The notes: generated by a model from the sequence alone, not told the origin. Shown: positions 52,333 through 61,080, numbered from the stretch's first letter. The stretch: DNA of 64,000 bases from Mycobacterium sp. E1214 (GCF_001666755.1 NZ_LZJC01000089.1:1-64000), one strand, 5' to 3'. A program made the numbers and translations.

Positions 52333-53109
52333 TCAATACGCGGCAGCGGCCCACCACTGACTCCAGTCGATGTAGGGGTCTCTGTGCTCCTCGTATTGCA
52401 GGTGCAGCGCCAGCGACGGAATTGGGGTGAACAGCAGCGCCTGTTCGCGCCAGATCGTGTTGATCGTCGACGCCTCGAAGATGTGTTGCTCGACGCCGTA
52501 GGGCGTGCTCGAATGCAGAGCGAGTTGCTCGAACAGCCGCCAGTTTCGGCGCAACGTCTCGGCCTCGACCCAGCAGGTGTTGGTGGTATGCGTGTTGGTC
52601 CGCCAGTGCCTGTCGCTGCCGTACACGACGCGGCAGTCCTCGTGGCTGAAGATCGGTCCCCAGTAATTCTTCGGATCGTCGTAGGGATGCAGCGCCACCT
52701 CACGGCCGCCGAAGCGCTTCTTGAACAACGCATGTGCCTCGAGCATCTCCGCCACGGCCGACGGGGTGTGCAGGTAGTCGTCCTCGACGAGGTACACCAG
52801 GTCGCGCGCCACGGTGCGCGCCGTGGAAAACGACGCCAGGCACGAGGCGTTGTAACCGCGCTCGGTCAGGGCCACGAACTCGACGGGGCACGAGCAGCGG
52901 TCGAGTATCCGATGCAGCGCCAAAACGGCTTTCGGGCTGGAGTGGTCGTCGAACACGCGCAGTACGATGTCGCCCGTGGCCTCGTTGATCGACGCGACCA
53001 GCGATTGCGCGCAGCGCAGCATGATCTCACTCTTGGGCGCGCCGACGTACCGATCCGACCCGTGCACACTCAGCTCGGAATGGGTCTGCAAGTGGATGTC
53101 GAGTCTCAT
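52333..53109 (-). CDS. Glycosyltransferase-like protein, GT-A type
   Basis: A 258-residue protein. The N-terminal part MRLDIHLQTHSELSV and LRVFDDHSSPKAVLAL form a nucleotide-binding Rossmann-like sheet; LVYLVEDDYLHTPSAVAEML contains the acidic motif Glu109-Asp110-Asp111 expected for metal binding in GT-A enzymes. RGYNASCLASFSTA resembles the GT2 helix following the donor site. No membrane span. It lies on the opposite strand, converging with the GT9 gene (7 bp between stops) and diverging from espB, which makes the cassette bracketed by ESX genes. Donor and acceptor are unknown. Confidence 0.72.
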   Translation of the reverse strand: MRLDIHLQTHSELSVHGSDRYVGAPKSEIMLRCAQSLVASINEATGDIVLRVFDDHSSPKAVLALHRILDRCSCPVEFVALTERGYNASCLASFSTARTVARDLVYLVEDDYLHTPSAVAEMLEAHALFKKRFGGREVALHPYDDPKNYWGPIFSHEDCRVVYGSDRHWRTNTHTTNTCWVEAETLRRNWRLFEQLALHSSTPYGVEQHIFEASTINTIWREQALLFTPIPSLALHLQYEEHRDPYIDWSQWWAAAAY

Positions 53110-53230
53110 GGTCGCGGTCAGCCTAATTCCGGCAAGTGACGCGCGCCGTTTCCTTGCCCTTCACCCGAGCGTCACCTCGAATCGTGCAGTCATCGGCCGT
53201 GATTCGGGGCGCGCGCGGTCCGGCCGGTGA

Positions 53231-53240
53231 TTAGGATAAC
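53231..53240 (+). promoter_or_regulatory. Possible -10 region of the espB promoter
   Basis: TTAGGATAAC lies about 100 bp before the espB start. The same ten bases occur on the minus strand at 63262-63253, at the end of eccCb1 upstream of PPE68. TAGGAT fits TANNNT. No clear -35 is seen. Inferred from sequence. Confidence 0.4.
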
Positions 53241-53341
53241 CCTCGTCATGGACGGTGCGCTCCCGCGCCGCCACGGCGGATCTGCCGCGGGTCGACGACC
53301 AACCCACGAGAACGACCTCTGCGCTAGGAGAACGAGCGGCC

Positions 53342-54862
53342 ATGCCCCAGACGCTGAACGTCGAATACGAGGAGCTGATGGCGCGGGCCGACGAAATCGA
53401 GCGGCCGCTGCCGCCGGTACCGGCCACCAATCCGCCCGGGCCGTGCCCATTGTCGTTCGTCAACAACGCCGCCACCCAGATCGCGCTGTCCGCCGAATCG
53501 ATGCGGTTGTACCTCAAAGCCTGCGAACGGGAATGGCGGACCCTGGCCAAGTCGTTGCGCAACGCCGCCAAGGCCTACGAAGAGGTCGACGAGGGGGGCG
53601 CCGAGGAGATCGACGCGGTGGGCTTCGACGGTTCCGGACCGGGTGGCCGGTCGGTCCCGGGCGGTGCCGACGGCGGGGTGTCGGCCCTGTGCGACCCCGA
53701 CGAGGATTTCGGCGGCGGGTTTCGGCCGCCGCCGGTGATCACCCCGCCGCCGTTCGAGTACCCCTACTACGAGGTGCGGCAGGCGGCCAAGGACATCGAG
53801 AGCGGGGACCAGGGAACGGCATTCAAGGCCTTCGCCGCCGATTGGGACAGATTCCAGCGCGATCTGCAGCGTGAGACGTACCGCTTCCGGCCTTTCACCA
53901 ACTGGGAGGGTGAGGCGCGGACCATGGTGGAACAGAATTTCGAGGCACAGCGCCAGTGGATCTACATGATGGCGCAGCTGTGCGTCACCCTCGGCGGCCA
54001 GGCGTCGAGGGTCGTCGACGCGCACAAGAAGGCCAGGGTGCTGGGCCAGCACGCGACGGGCTCGAGCACGGGCTACGCGGTCCCGGCCGAGCATCCCACG
54101 AGTTACGAAGTGTCGCAATGCGATTTCTGGTACAAGCGCTACACCAGTCCCGGCTACCCGTGGCCGGAGTACACCTACCGGGCCATCGAGTGGTACGAGC
54201 GGTTGCAAGCGCAGTCGGAGTCATCGCTGGCCCTGTACGTCTCGAACGCCGGCATTCCGCTGGCCCCGATCAATCCCAAGGTTCCGCCGGGTGCGACGGT
54301 GATCAATCCGCCGCCCACGCCCAGCGACGATCCAGTCGACCCGGACAACCCCGACCTGCCCGACATCCCCGACGCCGATATCCCCGGCGGTGGTACTACG
54401 CCCACGCCGAGTGTGCCGAGCGTCCCCAGCGTCCCGGGAACGCCGATGACCCCGGGGGCAAACACCGCCGACGTCAAGGACGCGGTGAAGGATGCGTTGA
54501 AGGGCAAGGGTGGGCTGCCCGGCGGGGCAGGGCTCAAACCCGCTTCGCTCGGCGGTGGCGGCGGAGTCGGTGCGCCGTCGGTGCCCTTGCAGCCGGCGGC
54601 GGACGCCGCCGCGGCCGGCCCGGGGTCGGGAGCGGGTCCGGCTGGCGCCGCGGCGGCCGGCGGGCGGGGGCTGCCCGGCGCCGGCGGCGCCGCGGGTGGG
54701 GGCATGGGCGGCGGAATGGCGCCGATGGGCGGCCAGGGACAACAGAATTCGGCCAAGGGTAAGCGGGTGCAGTCCGAGGAAGAATCGCTGTACACCGAGG
54801 AGCGGCAGTGGACCGAGGGCGTGATCGGCAATCGTCCGCGCAAGGCGGGCCCGGAGAAGTAG
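53342..54862 (+). CDS. espB: EspB, secreted ESX-1 substrate
   Basis: A 506-residue secreted protein with a PE-PPE-like helical N-terminal domain. It contains the ESX export motif YxxxD as Tyr79-Asp83 (AKAYEEVDEG) and the WxG turn as Trp188 (FTNWEGEARTMVEQNFEAQRQW). A Pro/Asp-rich linker follows with PDNPDLPDIPDADIPGGG, then a Gly/Ala-rich region and the conserved end EEESLYTEERQWTEGVIGNRPRK. EspB is cleaved by MycP1 and forms oligomers and lipid-binding rings outside the cell. It is longer than in M. tuberculosis (460), mainly by an extra segment after the helical domain. GGAGAACGAGCGGCC precedes the ATG at 53342. Confidence 0.93.
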   Translation: MPQTLNVEYEELMARADEIERPLPPVPATNPPGPCPLSFVNNAATQIALSAESMRLYLKACEREWRTLAKSLRNAAKAYEEVDEGGAEEIDAVGFDGSGPGGRSVPGGADGGVSALCDPDEDFGGGFRPPPVITPPPFEYPYYEVRQAAKDIESGDQGTAFKAFAADWDRFQRDLQRETYRFRPFTNWEGEARTMVEQNFEAQRQWIYMMAQLCVTLGGQASRVVDAHKKARVLGQHATGSSTGYAVPAEHPTSYEVSQCDFWYKRYTSPGYPWPEYTYRAIEWYERLQAQSESSLALYVSNAGIPLAPINPKVPPGATVINPPPTPSDDPVDPDNPDLPDIPDADIPGGGTTPTPSVPSVPSVPGTPMTPGANTADVKDAVKDALKGKGGLPGGAGLKPASLGGGGGVGAPSVPLQPAADAAAAGPGSGAGPAGAAAAGGRGLPGAGGAAGGGMGGGMAPMGGQGQQNSAKGKRVQSEEESLYTEERQWTEGVIGNRPRKAGPEK

Positions 54863-54986
54863 GCGCGCGTCGCGGCGCGGACATCGCCCGTTAACTCGGC
54901 GGGCCTTGACCGTTCACTGTTTCGAAACCCACACGCGTGCAACGAAATAACGGTATCGACTCCGTTCGCTTCCTGCCGACGTCGAT

Positions 54987-54992
54987 TAGGCT
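54987..54992 (+). promoter_or_regulatory. Predicted -10 element of a leaderless espK promoter
   Basis: TAGGCT fits TANNNT, and its last T lies eight bases before the A of the espK ATG at 55000. Transcription would begin at or one base before the start codon. Since espB ends 137 bp upstream, espK may have its own promoter. Inferred from spacing. Confidence 0.5.
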
Positions 54993-54999
54993 GAGGGTC

Positions 55000-57078
55000 A
55001 TGGCAATCGCCAAGCCCGCGGGCGAATTCGCCGAGCAGATGCTGGAACCCGGCGGATGGCCGGAGATCGACGAGGACCTGCTCTACGACCGCGCGCAGGC
55101 GTACACACAGGTGCTGCGGCAGGTCACCGGCGTCCTGGAAACCTGCCAACAACAGCGAACCGAACTGTTCGACGGCGACGTGTGGTCCGGCGGTGCCGCC
55201 AACGCCGCCAACGGTGAACTCGGCACCAACATCGACGAGTTGGTGAAGCTGCAGAACGGTCTGGCGACCGTGATCACGTGGAACCGCTACGTCGCGCTGT
55301 CGGTCGGGCAGACCAAGTCGGACATCACCGACATCGTCGACGCCGCGCAGCGCCAAATTGCGGCCGTGCAGCGAGATTCGAAGATGAACGCGGCCGAACG
55401 CGCCAACGCCATCAACGGCGTCGTCATTGCCACGCATGTGGCCAACGTCGGCATGATGGAAAGCGCTGCGGAGCGGATCCTGGCGACCAAAGCCTGGAGA
55501 CCCCCGGCCAACGCGCTCGACGACCTACTGGACCAGAAGACGCCGCCCCCGGTGACCTTGCCGGGCGGGTCTGACGGCACCGCACCCCCGGACGACGGTG
55601 CACGAGACACCCCGGAGGAACGAGACCGGCCGCGCCCCGCGCCGGCGCAGCCGGCGGTTCCCGCGCCGTCGTTGCCCGGACTGCCCACCCCGGGCGGCGG
55701 CCCGCAGACCCCGCCCGGGATCCCTGCCTCGCCCGCGCAGCCCCCGCTGCCGTCGGCGCCCACCCCCGGCGCGTCGGCGCCCGCGGGCCCGGAGACGCCC
55801 GGCCGTCCGAACATCCCCGCGCCGCCGCCCGTTCCGTCGAGTCCGCCGAGTACGCCGGTCCCGCTGGGCCCGGCGACCCCGGCGGTGCCGCTGAGCCCCG
55901 CTGCGTCGGTGGGACCGTCCGGCGGCGCGACCGGCAAGGGCGTGGCCCCCGCGTCGCTGTCGGCGTCTGGGCCCGCGGCCGGTGGCCATGCCGAGGACTC
56001 GTCGGCGTCGACGGCGCCGGCCGGGGCGACCACGATGCCGGCCGCGCCGATGGCGGCGGGGGCCGGGGGCGCCTCCGCGGGGGCCGGGCCGCGGTCCGCC
56101 GCTCCAGTCGCGCAGGCCTCCAGCCCCCAGCCCGCGACCCGCCCGGCCGCTGCGGCCCGCTCGGGGGCCCGGCCCGCCCGGGCGAAAACCACCGAAGAGC
56201 CTGAGGCCGCGGACCCGCCCAATCCCGTTGCGCCTCCGGTGGTTATCCCGGTGTCGGCGAAGCGGGCCGAGCGGGATGCCATCGCCGACGCGGCCACCGC
56301 GGACGCCACCCGTCGCCGCGGCACCGACCCGTTGCAGATGGCGCGGCGCATCGGCGCCGCGCTCAACGCACCGGGTGACCCGGCAACGATCAACCTCGGC
56401 TTCTTCTGGGTCACCGCCGTGACGACCGGGGGCGCCATCGTGGTGGCCAACAGTTACGGCGTGGCATTCATACCCGACGGTGCGCGGTTACCCGAACAGG
56501 TGCAGCTGGCCAGCGCGGACGACGCCGTCGCGCCCGCGGAACGCGCCCGGTGGGCCACCTATCCCATGATGGCCGTGCAGGGCTGGGCGGAACACCACGA
56601 CACCAAGCTGCGGGCCGTCATCGCCACTGAAGAGCAGTTCGCGATGTCCGACCCGGGTGTCGCCCGAATCATCTTGCAAGCGGACGACATTCCGGATACC
56701 GGCGCCATGGCCGGGCGCTCTCGCCTTGCGGTGGTGAACCCGCACGCGTTTGACCGCCTCGCGGCCACCACCGATGTGCGGCTGATCGACCTGCTGCCGC
56801 CGGCTTCCGCGGCGGCGCCCGGGAATACGCCCGACGCGGGGCCGCCGTCCGATGACCGCCCGTTGTTGTGGTTCGAGGTGATGAAACCCTTGGCAAGCCG
56901 CGCCAGCGGACGCCGAGCAGCACACCTGCGGGCGTTCAAGGCCTATGCGGCCCTTGCGGAAGACGTGACGCTCGGCGAGGCGCGCACCGCCGCCGACCTG
57001 ACGGCGCAACGCTCGGCGGTCGGGGACTGGCTGTATTGGAAACACCTCAGCGAATTGCTCGCCGCGGCGGGCGTCTGA
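55000..57078 (+). CDS. espK: EspK, ESX-1 associated secreted protein
   Basis: A 692-residue protein. The N-terminal helical part reads MAIAKPAGEFAEQMLEPGGWPEIDEDLLYDRAQAYTQVLRQVTGVLETCQQQRTELFDGDVWSGGAANAANGELGTNIDELVKLQ, with a WxGG turn, matching EspK (Rv3879c, 729). It is followed by about 230 residues of Pro/Ala-rich linker (roughly 215-440) and a conserved C-terminal domain (FFWVTAVTTGGAIVVANSYGVAFIPDGARLPEQV). EspK acts as a chaperone for EspB, guiding it to the EccC ATPase. The ATG at 55000 is preferred over one at 54937. It runs tail-to-tail with espJ. Confidence 0.93.
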   Translation: MAIAKPAGEFAEQMLEPGGWPEIDEDLLYDRAQAYTQVLRQVTGVLETCQQQRTELFDGDVWSGGAANAANGELGTNIDELVKLQNGLATVITWNRYVALSVGQTKSDITDIVDAAQRQIAAVQRDSKMNAAERANAINGVVIATHVANVGMMESAAERILATKAWRPPANALDDLLDQKTPPPVTLPGGSDGTAPPDDGARDTPEERDRPRPAPAQPAVPAPSLPGLPTPGGGPQTPPGIPASPAQPPLPSAPTPGASAPAGPETPGRPNIPAPPPVPSSPPSTPVPLGPATPAVPLSPAASVGPSGGATGKGVAPASLSASGPAAGGHAEDSSASTAPAGATTMPAAPMAAGAGGASAGAGPRSAAPVAQASSPQPATRPAAAARSGARPARAKTTEEPEAADPPNPVAPPVVIPVSAKRAERDAIADAATADATRRRGTDPLQMARRIGAALNAPGDPATINLGFFWVTAVTTGGAIVVANSYGVAFIPDGARLPEQVQLASADDAVAPAERARWATYPMMAVQGWAEHHDTKLRAVIATEEQFAMSDPGVARIILQADDIPDTGAMAGRSRLAVVNPHAFDRLAATTDVRLIDLLPPASAAAPGNTPDAGPPSDDRPLLWFEVMKPLASRASGRRAAHLRAFKAYAALAEDVTLGEARTAADLTAQRSAVGDWLYWKHLSELLAAAGV

Positions 57079-57088
57079 CCGGGTCAGA
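57074..57088. repeat. 15-bp perfect palindrome holding both convergent stops
   Basis: TCTGACCGGGTCAGA contains the TGA of espK (57076-57078) and the reverse-strand TGA of espJ (57084-57086). The loop is too short for a classical terminator. It may partly reflect the symmetry of two facing TGA codons. Confidence 0.5.
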
Positions 57089-57833
57089 GGCCCGTTGCCG
57101 ACGGCGCCGCGGCCGTTGGGCGAGCGGGCGCCGAAGCCTCGGCTGGCGCGTGCGCTGGGCCCTGCGGAGGGTGGCTCGTGGGGTCGCCCAATGCCATTGT
57201 CTGTGCGACCAATTCGTCGTCCGCGGATCGCTCGTTTTCCGCCTGGTCGGCGGTGAGTTGCGCCGGGGTCGAGCCCGCCCCACCCGTGCCTCCAGCGGCC
57301 TGCTGCACACTCGACATGATGGTCTGCAACCCCTGTGACGCGGGTTGCAGCGCCTGCACCATCCCGGCGAGCTGCCCGGGTGAGGCGATGTCGGTGACCG
57401 GCGTGACCACCTTGTCCGCCTTGTCCGCCTTGTCCGCCTTATCCGGTGTCGCCGAAACGGGCTGCTGGTGCGCTGCCTGAGCCAGGTCGGACGCACCGGT
57501 CGCTGTCATCAGTCGCGGTGCGGGCGAGGTTGCGGGGGCGGCCAGGAACGCGACTTGCGCCACGTGCTCACTGAGCGCCTGATCGGCGTCGGCGTAGATG
57601 CCCGCCGCCGCTACCATGCTCGATGCCGTTGCCTTGACCGCCGTTTCGACGGCGGGCAACCCGGCGATAACCGGTGACTCGATGACGGACATGGTCTTGC
57701 TGACCGCGGCGGACACCGCGTCCGCTCCCGTTGTCGCGATGAACGCGGGCAGGGCAACGGGAAACTCGACCGCCCGCATCGCCACCCCCGCCGCCGTCAG
57801 GCGGGCGGTGTCTACCGACAGAGGTTCAACCAT
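57084..57833 (-). CDS. espJ: EspJ, ESX-1 secreted protein
   Basis: A 249-residue protein starting MVEPLSVDTARLTAAGVAMRAVEFPVALPAFIATTGADAVSAAVSKTMSVIESPVIAGLPAVETAVKATASSMVAAAGIYADADQALSEH. This matches EspJ (Rv3878, 280), a small PE-like helical secreted protein; YADAD may be its YxxxD export motif. A central run of ADK repeats (57411-57446) is unique here. It is the last gene of the minus-strand ESX-1 operon. Its start at 57833 lies 43 bp downstream of the eccD1 stop. Its role in virulence is not settled. Confidence 0.88.
   Translation of the reverse strand: MVEPLSVDTARLTAAGVAMRAVEFPVALPAFIATTGADAVSAAVSKTMSVIESPVIAGLPAVETAVKATASSMVAAAGIYADADQALSEHVAQVAFLAAPATSPAPRLMTATGASDLAQAAHQQPVSATPDKADKADKADKVVTPVTDIASPGQLAGMVQALQPASQGLQTIMSSVQQAAGGTGGAGSTPAQLTADQAENERSADDELVAQTMALGDPTSHPPQGPAHAPAEASAPARPTAAAPSATGL
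57411..57446 (-). repeat. 9-bp tandem repeat inside espJ
   Basis: CTTGTCCGC occurs three times, followed by a fourth copy with two changes (CTTATCCGG). On the coding strand it encodes DKADKADKADK. Such triplet-multiple repeats can expand or shrink without breaking the frame. Confidence 0.7.
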
Positions 57834-57876
57834 GACGAATCTCCTTGAACGCGCTGGCATTCGGGCGCATCGGCTG

Positions 57877-59415
57877 TCAAAACCGGACGTTGCGGACGGT
57901 GTCGTAGACACCGGTGATCCACAGCAGCATCGGGACGATGGCCGCGACGATGGTGCCGTCGGCCAGTTCCAGCAGGCGCTTCATCACCGGTGAGACCCGC
58001 CGAATCCGCAAGGTCGCGGCGACGGTCATCAGCGCCAGCAGGAACACCGCCAGGTAGCCGGCCAGCAACAGCCAGGCCAGCTGCGGATACCAGAGGCTGA
58101 GCCTGACCGTCACCCCGGTCGGGACGACCACGACCGCCGCCACTAGTGCCCACGCACACCACCGTTCGGCGTACAGGCGGGACCTGAACCCACACGCCGC
58201 GGTGACGAGCGCGGCCACGGTCAGGCTGTGTACGAAGAAGTGACCGCGCACCACGACGGCGACCGCGCCGACCGCGAGCACCGTCGTGCCTGCCAGCACG
58301 AAGCCGGTGAGCAGCTGCTTGGCCAGCCGGCTGCGCTCGGTGAGCCGGGCGGCGGAATCGGGCACCGACGCGATGATCGCCTGCCAGGTCCGTGTTTCTT
58401 CGACTTCATCGGTGTGGCGACCGGTGACCGGGTCGAGCAGTTCCTCGTGCTCGACCGTCTCCCCGGGTGCGGGGATGGGCGGCAACGCGATTCGTGCGAC
58501 GGCGACGGTCAACTTCGCGGCGTTGGTGATGACGAAGAGGCCGAACAGGACCGCGCCGGCGGGCACCCAGCGCTGCCATCCGTAGCCGAAGGCGATGGCG
58601 GCCAGCAACGCGGCGAGGGATGCGACCACGACGAACGATGCCAGTTCGAACCGTCGGCGCGGGCCGCCGCGTGCCAGCAGCGTGAGAAACAGCACGGTGG
58701 CGGCCGCGCCCGCGAGTTGCGGGGCACCGAGGGAGTCGATCCGATGCGGTCGCGGGACGCCCAGCGCGACGGCCATGCCCAGCAACGGATACGCCGCCGC
58801 CAGTAGGCTTTCCGAGAGATCGACGCTCCGGTACAGCCGCCCGGCGGCCCAGCTGCCGAGCACCGCGATGGTCCCGCCGACGCCCAGGCCCACCGCCCAC
58901 CACACATGGCGCCCGGTGTGCTCCCAGGTCAGCGCGGCGAGCGCGACGGTCACCAGCGCCACCATCGGGATTGTCAGCGCGATAAGCCGATTGAGCGCGG
59001 ACCTGTCGAACTGCGGTGATTCGTCGAGCACCGCGATGGCGTCGATGACGTCCTCGACGAGGGGCCGGTAGCGTTCGGTCCTGCTCACGGCGACCAGCGT
59101 CAGCAGCGACCCGTCGACCACGCCCGCATCGTCGAGCGACTGGTCGGTCGGCAGCGGCGGGGCTCCGGGACGGGCGAAGGTCCACGCCCCTTGCGCGGCG
59201 AAGTCGAAGCCGGCCAACACGTCCGGTGGTGCGTCCTCCAGCAGCTCCGCCAGCACGCTCACCGTGTCGTCGATGTAGTCCGCGATCGGTGCGACCGAGG
59301 GCAGCACCACGTCGGTCATGCGCCGACCGGTGAGCACGGTCACCCTGGTGGAGGCGGGCTTGGCCGGAGCCTCAGTGGTTGCGGCCGCGGCGGCGGCGAC
59401 GGTCGGCGCGCTCAA
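57877..59415 (-). CDS. eccD1: EccD1, ESX-1 channel membrane protein
   Basis: A 512-residue protein, almost identical in length to M. tuberculosis EccD1 (511). A cytoplasmic ubiquitin-like domain (residues about 20-105, RVTVLTGRRMTDVVLPSVAPIADYIDDTVSVLAELL ... QSLDDAGVVDGSLLTLVA) is followed by eleven hydrophobic segments. EccD forms the main pore-lining membrane part of the type VII complex, two copies per protomer. Its ATG overlaps the espI stop (ATGA, 59412-59415), so the genes are translationally coupled. espJ follows. Confidence 0.94.
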   Translation of the reverse strand: MSAPTVAAAAAATTEAPAKPASTRVTVLTGRRMTDVVLPSVAPIADYIDDTVSVLAELLEDAPPDVLAGFDFAAQGAWTFARPGAPPLPTDQSLDDAGVVDGSLLTLVAVSRTERYRPLVEDVIDAIAVLDESPQFDRSALNRLIALTIPMVALVTVALAALTWEHTGRHVWWAVGLGVGGTIAVLGSWAAGRLYRSVDLSESLLAAAYPLLGMAVALGVPRPHRIDSLGAPQLAGAAATVLFLTLLARGGPRRRFELASFVVVASLAALLAAIAFGYGWQRWVPAGAVLFGLFVITNAAKLTVAVARIALPPIPAPGETVEHEELLDPVTGRHTDEVEETRTWQAIIASVPDSAARLTERSRLAKQLLTGFVLAGTTVLAVGAVAVVVRGHFFVHSLTVAALVTAACGFRSRLYAERWCAWALVAAVVVVPTGVTVRLSLWYPQLAWLLLAGYLAVFLLALMTVAATLRIRRVSPVMKRLLELADGTIVAAIVPMLLWITGVYDTVRNVRF

Positions 59416-60971
59416 CGGCGTTCACCCCTGTCGAAATCGTCGGACAGTGCTGCGGCTAGCTCGCTGATTTTACGCTGGTAGCGCGCGCCCAGCTGGGCGA
59501 ACTGAATCTCGGTGCCCGCCGCGATGTGCCGGTCCCACGGCAAGCTGATGACGCGGTCGGGCGCCACGTGGCGGTGAAACAGCGACGCCAATTCGCCTGG
59601 CGCGCCGCGATCGTCGCCGGGACTCACGTGGTTGATGACGACGCAGGCGCGGTGGAGCAGTTGCGGGTGGCCGTTGTCGCGCAGCCAGTCGAGCGTGACC
59701 AGGGCCTGCCGGGCGCCGTCGACCGAGGCGGAGGAGACGACGACCAGCCCCGACGCGGCGGTGAGCGCCTCGCGCGCGGCCGGTGTGGCGGGATCGGCAC
59801 CACAGTCGGCCAACACGAGGTTGTAGAACCTCGGGACCATGGCGATGGCGCGTTTCCAATCCTGCGCGACCAGCGTGCGGCCGCCGCCGATGTATCCCGC
59901 GGCGGCGAGCACCTCGAGGTTGACGGCGTTCATGCTGGTGTGCGCGCGAAGGTCGTTGTAGTGCGACAGGCCCCGGTTGCCAAGCAGATCCACGATGGTG
60001 GCATCGGTCCTGCGGCCCACGCGGTCGGCCAGGTTACCCGCGACCGGGTCCGCGTCGACGGCGAGGATTCGGTCGGCTCGGACGTGGGCCAACACCGAGC
60101 CGAGGGTGGCGGTGGTGGCCGTCTTGCCGGTGCCCCCTTTGAGGCCGAGCACGGCGATCTCGTACGAACCGCGGATGCCGCGACGGATACGGTTCCGTAA
60201 GTCCACCTCGTATTGCTCGTCTCGCGACAGGCCGACGTTGATCCGCGTGACCGCGTGCAGCCAGCGCCGCCAGCGCTGCCGCGATAGCGGTTTGGCGGTG
60301 CGCGCGGCCGGGGCGGCGGGGCGTGTGCCCTCGAGTGGCGGCGCGCCATTGTGCTTGATGGGCTGGGGTGGTGCGGCGGACAGTGGCTGTGCGGCAGCAG
60401 CTTCCGGCTTGGGTTGCTGCACTCCGGCGCGGTGGCTGTGGGGTGACCTGACGCGCGGGACCGGTGGTGCGGCCGGGCGGTCGGGGCGCAGGTGGCGGGC
60501 GTGGCGCGCCTGCGGCGGCGGGCCGGCGGCCGGGGGCGTCGGGCGGTCGCTGCTTGGCGGACTCGGGCGACCGTTGGTAGGCGGGTGGCCGTTGGTCGGC
60601 GGGTGGCCATTGCTGGGCGGGTGGCCGTTGAGTCCGGGCGCGCTCACCGGCATGGGCGGTGGGGCCGCAGGTTTCGGCTCGGCCGGCGGCGGGACCGCGT
60701 GGCCGGTCCGCGCCAACAGCATGGGCGGCAGTTCATCCGAAGCGTGCAGGGTCTCCCCAGCGCCAGGCCCGGCTGCGGTGCCGGTGTCACCGGGGGCAGC
60801 GACCGGCGGTGGCGCCGGGGCCGTGCCGCCGACCTTGGGTTCGTCCGACGGTGGCGTCGCCGTGCCGTCGTCAACCTCATACTCACCATGGGACTCGGCG
60901 TCCTGAGTAGCCGCATCCGCAACCTCGGCGTCCACGGCGGGTTGGAAGAGCCGGTCGTAATCGGCCGCCAT
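59412..60971 (-). CDS. espI: EspI, ESX-1 MinD-like ATPase
   Basis: A 519-residue protein. The first 250 residues are low-complexity Pro/Ala/Gly-rich with hexapeptide repeats NGHPPT. The C-terminal half is a MinD/ParA-type ATPase with the P-loop VLGLKGGTGKTATTATLG, ILAVDADPVAGNLADRVG and YNLVLADCGADPATPAA. The segment WLHAVTRINVGLSRDEQYEVDLRNRIRRG before it is conserved in EspI (Rv3876). EspI of M. tuberculosis is 666 residues; the shorter length here comes from the linker. It is reported to lower secretion at low ATP. The ATG at 60971 gives MAADYDRLFQP, as in M. tuberculosis. Confidence 0.93.
   Translation of the reverse strand: MAADYDRLFQPAVDAEVADAATQDAESHGEYEVDDGTATPPSDEPKVGGTAPAPPPVAAPGDTGTAAGPGAGETLHASDELPPMLLARTGHAVPPPAEPKPAAPPPMPVSAPGLNGHPPSNGHPPTNGHPPTNGRPSPPSSDRPTPPAAGPPPQARHARHLRPDRPAAPPVPRVRSPHSHRAGVQQPKPEAAAAQPLSAAPPQPIKHNGAPPLEGTRPAAPAARTAKPLSRQRWRRWLHAVTRINVGLSRDEQYEVDLRNRIRRGIRGSYEIAVLGLKGGTGKTATTATLGSVLAHVRADRILAVDADPVAGNLADRVGRRTDATIVDLLGNRGLSHYNDLRAHTSMNAVNLEVLAAAGYIGGGRTLVAQDWKRAIAMVPRFYNLVLADCGADPATPAAREALTAASGLVVVSSASVDGARQALVTLDWLRDNGHPQLLHRACVVINHVSPGDDRGAPGELASLFHRHVAPDRVISLPWDRHIAAGTEIQFAQLGARYQRKISELAAALSDDFDRGERR
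60571..60630 (-). repeat. 18-bp tandem repeat inside espI
   Basis: About three and one third copies of CCGTTGGTMGGCGGGTGG. On the coding strand the units encode NGHPPT/NGHPPS. It forms part of the Pro-rich linker and keeps the frame, so the linker length can vary between strains. Confidence 0.75.
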
Positions 60972-61080
60972 CAATACCTTTCGCGTCGCGCGTGGCCAGT
61001 GGTCCACGGCGAAGGGCGCGAGAAGAGGCGAGGCCTGCCGACAGGTGGGACTCGCCTGTTCCCGTGCTCGTCGCGTCGAT

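Noticed and set aside
55287..56450. Minus-strand open frame opposite the espK linker
   Set aside because: It mirrors the Pro/Ala-rich linker and encodes Gly/Ala runs only.
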